16,709 bases of DNA, taken from assembly GCF_937999985.1 (NCBI RefSeq), contig NZ_CALLDG010000154.1:1-16709 (forward strand), in the 5' to 3' direction. Positions 1 to 5,719 of this stretch are shown here, piece after piece. The translations under genes were made by a program, and so were the position numbers. This DNA is from an uncultured Corynebacterium sp. GTDB lineage: Bacteria > Actinomycetota > Actinomycetes > Mycobacteriales > Mycobacteriaceae. Below the pieces are notes generated by a model. The model saw only the letters and a list, made by a program, of their open reading frames with translations, did no database searches and had not been told where the DNA came from. Each line of letters starts with the position of its first letter. The stretch's first letter is position 1.

Positions 1-724
1 GCGATTCGAGGCGGGTGGAGCCCTTCATCTTCACCGGCTCGTCCACCAGGTCTTCGGTAGAGCGCTCGGCCGGGTGCAGATCCTCGGGCGCGACGTTCTT
101 CGCGGGGGTTTCTTCGGGCTTGGTGTTCGGGTCGCCCTTTTCTTGTGACGCCCGCTCCTCCGCCCGGCGCGCACTTCCCACGCGGCGTACAACTCGGCGG
201 ACTCGGCGGCGGCGAACCGGCTTCGGCACGGAGTTCTCTTCCTGAGCCTTCTCCGGTTCGGACTTCACGGCCTCCTCAGCCTGCTCCGGCTTCTGCTCGG
301 GTTCTGCCTTCTTGGCCGACTTCTTTACAGTGCGCTTCGCAGTCTTCTTCGCAGTCTTCTTCGCCGACTTCTTTGCCGTCTTCTTGGTGGCCTTCTTTGC
401 CGTCTTCTTCGCAGGCTTCTTTGCTTCCTTCTTCGGCTCCTCAGCTGCAGAATCCTCGGAAGCTTCCGCCTCCGCAGGCTTCTCGTCTTCCTGAGATGGT
501 TCAGAGTTGGCACTGAGGGCGTCCAAAACAGAAAAGACCTGCGCCTGAGTCAGCGACGAGGCCGTCTTCTTCCCCTCAATGCCGTGGTCCGCCAGAATGG
601 CCAGGAAGTCCGTCGCGCGGATCCCCAACTGCTTGGCAACGGTGTGGACGCGAACCTTCTCCCCCACACTCTCTCGATCAATTTTCGCAGCCTGAGCTGC
701 AATTTCCGGGCTGATAGTCGCCAC
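1..724 (-). CDS. rne: Ribonuclease E/G, N-terminal part (cut by left window edge)
   Basis: This is the first 241 codons of an RNase E/G-family endoribonuclease, the enzyme that cuts single-stranded RNA in rRNA maturation and mRNA decay. The start is a GTG at 724, preceded five bases upstream by a strong AGGAG site. Residues about 20-70 resemble the N-terminal domain of initiation factor IF2 (VRVHTVAKQLGI, then a second helical part). Residues 99-139 are a lysine/alanine repeat of the KKTAKK type. Residues 140-230 are acidic and proline-rich, broken by an arginine cluster at 170-187. The last visible residues, MKGSTRLES, match the GSTRLE motif that precedes the catalytic S1/RNase E domain in corynebacterial homologues as I remember them. 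The catalytic domain lies outside the window. Position next to ndk agrees with actinobacterial gene order. Identification rests on this extension plus synteny, so it is good but not absolute. Confidence 0.85.
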   Translation of the reverse strand, partial: MATISPEIAAQAAKIDRESVGEKVRVHTVAKQLGIRATDFLAILADHGIEGKKTASSLTQAQVFSVLDALSANSEPSQEDEKPAEAEASEDSAAEEPKKEAKKPAKKTAKKATKKTAKKSAKKTAKKTAKRTVKKSAKKAEPEQKPEQAEEAVKSEPEKAQEENSVPKPVRRRRVRRVVRRVGSARRAEERASQEKGDPNTKPEETPAKNVAPEDLHPAERSTEDLVDEPVKMKGSTRLES

Positions 725-807
725 GAAATCTCCTTTTAAAGTCTTCAAAGTTTTCCTGATCGCCATGCCGCATCGTCGTTGTGGGCATCCGATCTGTCCC
801 CCATTGT

Positions 808-835
808 CTCATATCGTCGCGTGTCCATCCGACAA
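808..835 (-). promoter_or_regulatory. Possible rne promoter
   Basis: On the minus strand a TTGTCG hexamer (830-835) and a TATGAG hexamer (808-813) are 16 bases apart, about 85 bases upstream of the rne start. Each matches the vegetative sigma consensus at four of six positions. The -35 element lies in the left copy of a 12-bp tandem repeat (CCATCCGACAAC at 825-836 and 837-848 on the plus strand). This is prediction only. Confidence 0.3.
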
Positions 836-848
836 CCCATCCGACAAC
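825..848. repeat. 12-bp tandem duplication in the rne/membrane-protein intergenic region
   Basis: CCATCCGACAAC occurs twice head to tail (825-836 and 837-848). It lies between two divergent genes and overlaps the predicted rne -35 element, so it could be a small replication-slippage duplication or a pair of regulator half-sites. Confidence 0.6.
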
Positions 849-871
849 CCTGTGTGCAAGTGCGCGGCTGT

Positions 872-884
872 TACGCTGAACGCT
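872..884 (+). promoter_or_regulatory. -10 element for a leaderless transcript
   Basis: TACGCT at 872-877 is followed by seven bases and then the ATG at 885, which puts the expected transcription start on the A of the start codon. There is no Shine-Dalgarno sequence in front of this ATG. No convincing -35 box is visible. Confidence 0.45.
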
Positions 885-1649
885 ATGCCCAACCCCTCCC
901 AACCCTCCGTCGCCTTTGACCAGACAGTGCTCACCGATGTCCAAAACGGCATGCGCCCCAGCAAAGCCGCTCAGTTCGTGGTTTCGCTGATTTTCGCGCT
1001 GATGATGTTCATCCTCTGTGCGCCGGTCACCGGGCCATTGCCGGCACTGGGGATCCTCGCCACCGCCGTCGCCGCCTGCGTCGTGTGGTGGCGCTACCTG
1101 CGGCGAAGCGGCGTGAGAGGCAACGACTATTCCCCCATGAAGACAGACGCCGAAGCCGCCCGCACACCCTTTAGCTGGAAAGAGGAAGGCCGCCTAGTGC
1201 TGGTGATTGCACTCGTTTTCGGCCTATCGCAGACCGCAAGCATGTTTAGCGGCCAGAGCAGATGGGGCTTCGCCGCTATTGCCGCGTTGGTCACTGTCGG
1301 GTTGATGTACTGGGTCGTTACTTTTGACGCCTGGCGTCCCGCCCGCTACACCGATCCGAAGAAGCTGGGGCGGGATATGAAGATTGAGGCCCCCACCGAA
1401 TGGCTGCAGGCATTCCTCTACTGCCGCCGCTGCGTGCCGGGCGGCCTGCAGATTCTGAGCGACACCCTGAAGGAGGATCTGTCGCACTACGGCTGGACCG
1501 CTCACAGCGTGAACGAGGCGCTGGACAAACTGGTCAAGCAAGACAAGGCCGTGAAGATCCGAGAGCTGCGCTCGGCTGATGGAGCGCGGAACTGGGTCAC
1601 ACTGACGGAGGAAGGCTCGCAAGACTTCCAGGAACGCCACAGCGGCTAA
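885..1649 (+). CDS. Four-helix membrane protein with C-terminal winged-helix-like domain
   Basis: This 254-residue protein has four hydrophobic segments (about 29-47, 52-70, 103-121 and 127-146). A soluble C-terminal domain (about 170-250) ends in a pattern typical of winged-helix regulators: a helix VNEALDKLVKQ, then a strand-rich wing with RNWVTLTEEG and a final amphipathic helix. That arrangement suggests a membrane-tethered DNA-binding or protein-binding module, but I do not recognise the family and assign no function. The open frame extends upstream to an ATG at 765. I prefer 885 because the extra 40 residues look non-coding and a -10 element sits exactly seven bases before 885. It is the only plus-strand gene in the left part, divergent from rne and convergent with ndk. 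It is absent between rne and ndk in M. tuberculosis as I recall that locus. Confidence 0.75.
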   Translation: MPNPSQPSVAFDQTVLTDVQNGMRPSKAAQFVVSLIFALMMFILCAPVTGPLPALGILATAVAACVVWWRYLRRSGVRGNDYSPMKTDAEAARTPFSWKEEGRLVLVIALVFGLSQTASMFSGQSRWGFAAIAALVTVGLMYWVVTFDAWRPARYTDPKKLGRDMKIEAPTEWLQAFLYCRRCVPGGLQILSDTLKEDLSHYGWTAHSVNEALDKLVKQDKAVKIRELRSADGARNWVTLTEEGSQDFQERHSG

Positions 1650-1682
1650 CCCTTAAGCCCCGGACATAAGCCCCAGATACGC

Positions 1683-1713
1683 AAAAACCGCGGACGCGCT
1701 GCGCCCGCGGTTT
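1683..1713. terminator. Bidirectional terminator between converging genes
   Basis: AAACCGCGG (1685-1693) pairs with CCGCGGTTT (1705-1713), and the stem continues after one mismatch with CGC/GCG. The T-run is TTTTT on the minus strand (after ndk) and a shorter TTTACTT on the plus strand. It serves the plus-strand membrane protein gene and minus-strand ndk. Confidence 0.85.
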
Positions 1714-1728
1714 ACTTGTCTAGCCTTC

Positions 1729-2139
1729 TTACAGGTTCGGGAACCAGATGCCGATCTCGCGCTCAGCGGACTCCGGGGAGTCGGAGCCGTGGACAACGTT
1801 CTCGCCAACGGTCAGGGCGAAGTCGCCGCGGATGGTACCCGGAGTGGCCTTCTCCACCGGGTGGGTGCCACCGGCCAGCTGACGCCAAGCGGCGATGGCG
1901 GACTCGCCCTCAACAATGCCCGCAACCAGCGGAGCGGAGGTGATGAAATCCACCAGCTCGCCGAAGAAAGGCTTGTCGGAGTGCTCAGCGTAGTGCTTCT
2001 CCGCGGTCTCGCGGTCAGCGGTACGCAGGTCCAGCTCCACGAGCTTCAGACCCTTCTTTTCGATGCGGGAGATAATTTCGCCCACGTGGCCGTTCTTAAC
2101 GCCGTCGGGCTTAATCAGAATCAGAGTGCGTTCAGTCAT
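1729..2139 (-). CDS. ndk: Nucleoside diphosphate kinase
   Basis: This 136-residue cytoplasmic enzyme transfers the gamma phosphate of ATP to nucleoside diphosphates through a phospho-histidine, balancing the NTP and dNTP pools. The length is standard for the family. The N-terminus ERTLILIKPDGV (3-14) holds the conserved lysine and the KPDGV strand. GTIRGDF (101-107) forms the nucleotide-binding part. The active-site segment NVVHGSDSPESAEREI places the phosphorylated histidine at 117. All hallmark residues are present. The ATG at 2139 has no Shine-Dalgarno sequence but has a -10 box seven bases upstream, so it is probably translated from a leaderless mRNA as a single gene ending at the 1683-1713 terminator. 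Proximity to rne and folC is the usual actinobacterial order. Confidence 0.97.
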   Translation of the reverse strand: MTERTLILIKPDGVKNGHVGEIISRIEKKGLKLVELDLRTADRETAEKHYAEHSDKPFFGELVDFITSAPLVAGIVEGESAIAAWRQLAGGTHPVEKATPGTIRGDFALTVGENVVHGSDSPESAEREIGIWFPNL

Positions 2140-2152
2140 GTCAGTGATTCTA
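2140..2152 (-). promoter_or_regulatory. ndk -10 element, leaderless
   Basis: Minus-strand TAGAAT (2147-2152) matches the TATAAT consensus at five of six bases. It lies seven bases before the ndk ATG, so transcription is expected to start at the A of the start codon. No ribosome-binding site is present between them. Confidence 0.65.
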
Positions 2153-2193
2153 CACGTGGCGTCACGGCACCACAGCGCCGCGACACCCCAGCG

Positions 2194-3531
2194 CTACACG
2201 CGGCTGCGCACCTGATTCATCAGCGCGTATGCACGGTCACCCGGGCACGCGGTCGCAGTGGAGACGTCGCCCCAGTCACGGTGGCCGGTGATCGTGCGAC
2301 GGGTCAGGTTCAGCCGAGCCGCGTTGTTCACGTAGCGGACGTGGCCGCGCGGGTCCAAGCCCAGCCCACGGCACAGGTGGCCAAGAACGCGCACCAGGGA
2401 GTTAATGGCGGCGGGAGTGGGAGCCTGCTGCATGAAGTTCCCCAGCAGGCACACACCGATGTTTCCGTCGTTCGCGTTGTAGACGTGACCTGCGGTGACG
2501 GACATAGGGGATGCACCCAGGCTGCCGGATTGGAAGACCGCCTGGCCATCCGTGCCGGTAGTACGTCCCTGGAACACGGTGCCATCCGGGGCGATCAGCA
2601 GGTGGTAGCCGATGTCGCCCCAGCCGCGCCCACCGTTCGCCCGGGAGGCGTGGAAGGCGTAGATGCTGCGGACGTTCGCAGCGTAGTCGCCATTGACAGG
2701 GGTGGCCATCGCCGTGTGGTGCACGGTGATGAGCTGCGCGCGGGTGAAGCGGGGAGTCCACCCCATCAGCGACTCGTTGGCACCCCACTCGCGGCGGGAA
2801 ACCACGCGCAGGCCGTTGATCACGTTCGCACCGCCGATGCCGGCGCCGCCACCCGGAGCCGGAGCACCCGGGTTGGCCAGGCCACTTGAATGCAGGATTC
2901 CGGCGATGGTGCCCGCCAGTGCCAGGGAGCCAGCCAGACCCGCAGCTCCGGTCTCCAGGCTGCTTTGCAGTTCAGCCGGGTTGGAGGGCAGCCCCATCGG
3001 TGCAGCGTAGGGTGCAATGCCCGCGCCGAAGATCTGCTCTTCCTGCCCCTGCGGAGCCTCCACAATGTGGAGGAATAAGCGCGTCGCCGGGTCGTTGACC
3101 TCACCGGGCAGCCACACGGCAGTGGCACCCTCGGGCAGCTCTACGGGCTCGGACTTCAGTTCGGAATCATCGCCCTCGCGGTCGTGTGCCTCGGGCTGCA
3201 CCACGTGATCCTCGGTACGGCCGTCTGGGAACTCGAAGCGCAGGGTCGCCTGTGTCGCCTCGGTCGCTGCGGGCGCAAAGGTGATCGTGAGGTACCCGGT
3301 GCCCCCGGGTAGCTCGCCCTTTTGGTTGACGCCGATTCCCGTCCCGGTGAATCCCTCTAGCTCGGCAGGGGTCGGTGCGCCGGCAGCTCCGGCGGGATCT
3401 ACACCGGGGAGTGCGTCGTTGGCGGAGGAGAAGACCCCCATGTTGTTGCGGTTGGCGAAGAGGAGGGAGCCACCAACGACGGCCCCCAGAGCGGTGGAAG
3501 AACGGAAAAATGCACGGCGCGTTAACGTCAT
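2194..3531 (-). CDS. Tat-exported N-acetylmuramoyl-L-alanine amidase (PGRP/Amidase_2 type)
   Basis: This 445-residue exported enzyme is expected to cut the amide bond between N-acetylmuramic acid and the stem peptide. The N-terminus has a twin-arginine signal (TRRAFFRSS at 4-12, then a hydrophobic stretch to about 25). Residues about 60-160 form a strand-rich domain I do not recognise. A Gly/Ala/Pro-rich linker covers about 195-238. The C-terminal PGRP domain starts at SRREWGA (245-251). Its zinc ligands are His271 (VHHTA), His417 (ITGHRDW) and Cys429 (TACPG), with the catalytic-type Tyr309 in GYHLLI, so it should be active. The frame is open up to an ATG at 3552. I choose 3531 because it places the Tat motif at the N-terminus and sits seven bases after a TATTAT box. 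The gene is inserted between ndk and the DUF4233-folC-valS group. Confidence 0.88.
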   Translation of the reverse strand: MTLTRRAFFRSSTALGAVVGGSLLFANRNNMGVFSSANDALPGVDPAGAAGAPTPAELEGFTGTGIGVNQKGELPGGTGYLTITFAPAATEATQATLRFEFPDGRTEDHVVQPEAHDREGDDSELKSEPVELPEGATAVWLPGEVNDPATRLFLHIVEAPQGQEEQIFGAGIAPYAAPMGLPSNPAELQSSLETGAAGLAGSLALAGTIAGILHSSGLANPGAPAPGGGAGIGGANVINGLRVVSRREWGANESLMGWTPRFTRAQLITVHHTAMATPVNGDYAANVRSIYAFHASRANGGRGWGDIGYHLLIAPDGTVFQGRTTGTDGQAVFQSGSLGASPMSVTAGHVYNANDGNIGVCLLGNFMQQAPTPAAINSLVRVLGHLCRGLGLDPRGHVRYVNNAARLNLTRRTITGHRDWGDVSTATACPGDRAYALMNQVRSRV

Positions 3532-3544
3532 GCACCGGATAATA
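3532..3544 (-). promoter_or_regulatory. Amidase gene -10 element, leaderless
   Basis: Minus-strand TATTAT (3539-3544) lies seven bases (CCGGTGC) before the ATG at 3531. No Shine-Dalgarno sequence is present in that gap. This fixes the start at the methionine that begins the Tat signal peptide. Confidence 0.7.
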
Positions 3545-3568
3545 AACCACATTCGGGGGTAGCAGGAG

Positions 3569-3615
3569 ACTTACCCCTATTTAAGGGTATTCCCAGGTAA
3601 GTGTTACTGGTGTTA
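3569..3615. promoter_or_regulatory. Candidate operator cluster upstream of the amidase gene
   Basis: ACTTACC (3569-3575) and GGTAAGT (3596-3602) form an inverted repeat that encloses a second one, TACCC (3572-3576) and GGGTA (3585-3589). Next to it GTGTTA occurs twice as a direct repeat with a 9-bp period (3601-3606 and 3610-3615). The block lies 25-75 bases upstream of the predicted -10 box. Direct GTAACA-like repeats recall sites of the cell-wall regulator MtrA, but the spacing does not clearly fit, so the regulator is unknown. Confidence 0.35.
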
Positions 3616-3644
3616 AAAGCGGTGCGAATGTGGCGTCGTGAAGA

Positions 3645-4160
3645 CTAGTCAGCGGGGGTAGCCGGGCGCCGCACGTTACCTTCCTCATCGAGGTGCTGCG
3701 AGGGCAGCAGGCCGCGCTCCATGCGGCGCATCAGGTTGGATCGCAGGTGGTAGATGTACCACCAGCACAGAGCAAAGATGACACCCATCGCACCCATCGC
3801 CGGGTGCACGATAAAGCCCGCGATCGCCAGCACCTGCAGGGCAATATTCAACCAGTCGGCCCACTTGGCCTTCTGCAGGAAGGCAGCGACGACCATCGCA
3901 ACCCCCAGGCCGATCACATAGGTCATGTTGAAGGTTGTGGCGCCGGAGCCTGCGTCCACGCGGGTAATGACGGTCAGCACCAGTAGGATCACGATGGCTT
4001 CCATGATGTGCGTTCCGGCCATCACGCCGCGCAGCCCCTTCATCGGATCGTTGGCCGGGACGTGGCCGGGGCCTAGCGGGCCGTACTCGCTGTGCCCACT
4101 GTGCCCACTGTGCCCACTGCCCTCCCCTGCCCTAATGCGGTTGTGCGGGTTCTGTGCCAC
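3645..4160 (-). CDS. DUF4233 family membrane protein
   Basis: This 171-residue protein has four predicted membrane helices (about 52-67, 79-96, 102-118 and 120-138) and a positively charged cytoplasmic stretch HLRSNLMRRMERG after the last helix. The gene lies directly downstream of folC, which is the position of Rv2446c in M. tuberculosis, and the helix pattern fits the DUF4233 family. Its function is not known to me. The start is a GTG at 4160 with AAGGAG (4171-4176) ten bases upstream. The N-terminal 40 residues are hydrophilic and contain three GHS units encoded by a 9-bp tandem repeat. The gap to folC is 50 bases, so it is probably co-transcribed with folC and valS. Confidence 0.8.
   Translation of the reverse strand: MAQNPHNRIRAGEGSGHSGHSGHSEYGPLGPGHVPANDPMKGLRGVMAGTHIMEAIVILLVLTVITRVDAGSGATTFNMTYVIGLGVAMVVAAFLQKAKWADWLNIALQVLAIAGFIVHPAMGAMGVIFALCWWYIYHLRSNLMRRMERGLLPSQHLDEEGNVRRPATPAD
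4090..4119. repeat. 9-bp tandem repeat inside the DUF4233 gene
   Basis: CTGTGCCCA is repeated three times with a partial fourth copy (CTG). On the coding strand it encodes Ser-Gly-His units at about residues 16-24. Because the unit is a multiple of three, gain or loss of copies would change length without a frameshift. Confidence 0.9.
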
Positions 4161-4210
4161 GATTCTGCAGCTCCTTGGTAGATCTTCCGTTTAAAAAATT
4201 CTGCCAGCGC

Positions 4211-5719
4211 CTACGCCGGTTCCTTGCCGAATAGCGTGCGAGCCTCCCCGGCCGTCACCACCGAGCCGGTGATCAGCACGCCAGCGCCGGAGAGCACGCC
4301 GTCCTCGTCGTCCTCGGCTAGTTGGGTGGCGATCTCCACGGCACCTGGCAGGTTCCCGGCCACGTGCACGCGCTCCTCGCCGAAGGCATCCCGCGCGTAC
4401 TCGGCCAGCACGTCGACCGGCAGGGCACGCGGGGAGTTCACCTCCGTCACCACGACCTCGTCCATCACCGGTTCCAGGGCGGCCAGGATGCCGCGGGCAT
4501 CCTTGTCCCCCAGCACGCCGACTACGCCGACCAGTCGGCGGAACTCGAAGTCGCGATCGATGGCCGCGGCCAGGGCTTTCGCCCCGTGGGGGTTGTGCGA
4601 GGCGTCGATAAACACGCTCGGGGTAGAGCGCACGCGCTCCAGGCGGCCGGGCGAGGCGACGGAGGCGAAGCCCTCCCGCACCGTGTCCACGTCCAGCTGC
4701 CGCTCGGCACCGGCCCCGAAGAACGCCTCCACGGCAGCCAGGGCCACGGCGGCGTTGCGCGCCTGGTGCTCCCCGGAAAGCGGCAGGAAGATGTCCGAGT
4801 ACTCGCCGGCCAGGCCGCGAATGGTCACGGTCTGCCCACCGACGGCGATCTGGCTGGAGAGCACACCGAACTCGCTCCCGGCGCGGGCGACGGCGGAATC
4901 CTTCGCCACGGCCTCCTCCAGCAGTACTCGCATGGCCGCTGGCTCCTGCTCGGCGACAACGGTCACGTTATCTGGCGGGGTGAGCAGATCGTCGGCATCC
5001 CAGCGGGCCTTGATGATGCCCGCCTTCTCGCCCGCGATGTCCTCTAGCGTGTCGCCCAGGTAGTCCGTGTGGTCCAGCCCGATCGGGGTGATCACGGCTA
5101 CGTCGGAGTTCACCACGTTTGTCGCGTCCCAGCGCCCGCCCATTCCGGTCTCCACAACAGCAACGTCCACTGGCGCATCGGCGAAGGCCGCGTAGGCCAT
5201 GGCCACCAGCACCTCGAACTTGCTCATCTGCGGGCCGCCTTCGGCCTGGCTCTTCGCGTCCACCATTTCCACCATCGGCTGGATGTCGCGCCACGTATCC
5301 ACGTAGTCGCGTGGGTGTAGCGGCTTGCCGTCGATGGCGATGCGTTCGGTGACGATCTGCAGGTGCGGGCTGGTTGTCCGCCCGGTGCGACGGTGGAACG
5401 CACGCATCAGCGATTCGATCATCCGCACCACGGAGGTCTTGCCGTTGGTTCCCGCCACGTGGATCACCGGGAACGCACGCTCTGGGTGGCCGAGCAGGTC
5501 CATCAGCATCTCGACGCGCTCGAGCGTCGGGTCGATTTTCGTCTCCGGCCAGCGCTGGTTCAGCTCCGCGTCGACCTCCGCCAGCGCGGCCAGGTCTTCG
5601 GGCGTAATGGGACGTTCTTGTACTGACGCCACCTCGGCCTCATCCGCACCCACACCGTCGATAGGCAGGGCTAGGCCTGCATCGTCGAGCGTGACCTCTT
5701 CCGGGTAGCTATCGCTCAT
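4211..5719 (-). CDS. folC: Bifunctional dihydrofolate synthase / folylpolyglutamate synthase
   Basis: This 502-residue cytoplasmic ligase belongs to the Mur-ligase superfamily. It adds glutamate to dihydropteroate and extends the polyglutamate tail of reduced folates using ATP. The P-loop is HVAGTNGKTS (87-96). Further family motifs are SPHL (117-120), VETGMGGRWDATN (189-201), the metal and ATP site GLDHTDYLGDTLEDIAGEKAGI (starting at 214), HQARNAAVALA (318-328), PGRLE (357-361) and DASHNPHGA (372-380). The first 35 residues form an acidic extension not needed for the fold. The ATG overlaps the valS stop codon as ATGA, which implies translational coupling and one operon. The downstream DUF4233 gene follows after 50 bases. 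Confidence 0.96.
   Translation of the reverse strand: MSDSYPEEVTLDDAGLALPIDGVGADEAEVASVQERPITPEDLAALAEVDAELNQRWPETKIDPTLERVEMLMDLLGHPERAFPVIHVAGTNGKTSVVRMIESLMRAFHRRTGRTTSPHLQIVTERIAIDGKPLHPRDYVDTWRDIQPMVEMVDAKSQAEGGPQMSKFEVLVAMAYAAFADAPVDVAVVETGMGGRWDATNVVNSDVAVITPIGLDHTDYLGDTLEDIAGEKAGIIKARWDADDLLTPPDNVTVVAEQEPAAMRVLLEEAVAKDSAVARAGSEFGVLSSQIAVGGQTVTIRGLAGEYSDIFLPLSGEHQARNAAVALAAVEAFFGAGAERQLDVDTVREGFASVASPGRLERVRSTPSVFIDASHNPHGAKALAAAIDRDFEFRRLVGVVGVLGDKDARGILAALEPVMDEVVVTEVNSPRALPVDVLAEYARDAFGEERVHVAGNLPGAVEIATQLAEDDEDGVLSGAGVLITGSVVTAGEARTLFGKEPA

Noticed and set aside
308..430. The lysine-repeat DNA in rne as a possible recombination partner for the tig repeat
   Set aside because: The two arrays share amino acid type but not the 15-bp unit, and no long identical nucleotide stretch is visible.
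765..884. An N-terminal extension of the membrane protein beginning at ATG 765
   Set aside because: The 40 residues are Cys/Pro/Asn-rich and include a 12-bp intergenic tandem repeat. A -10 box placed for a leaderless start at 885 lies within it.
1789..2889. A 366-codon plus-strand open frame antisense to ndk and the amidase gene
   Set aside because: It overlaps two genes with full catalytic motifs on the other strand. Its translation has no recognisable motif, and its composition is that of a shadow frame in high-GC DNA.
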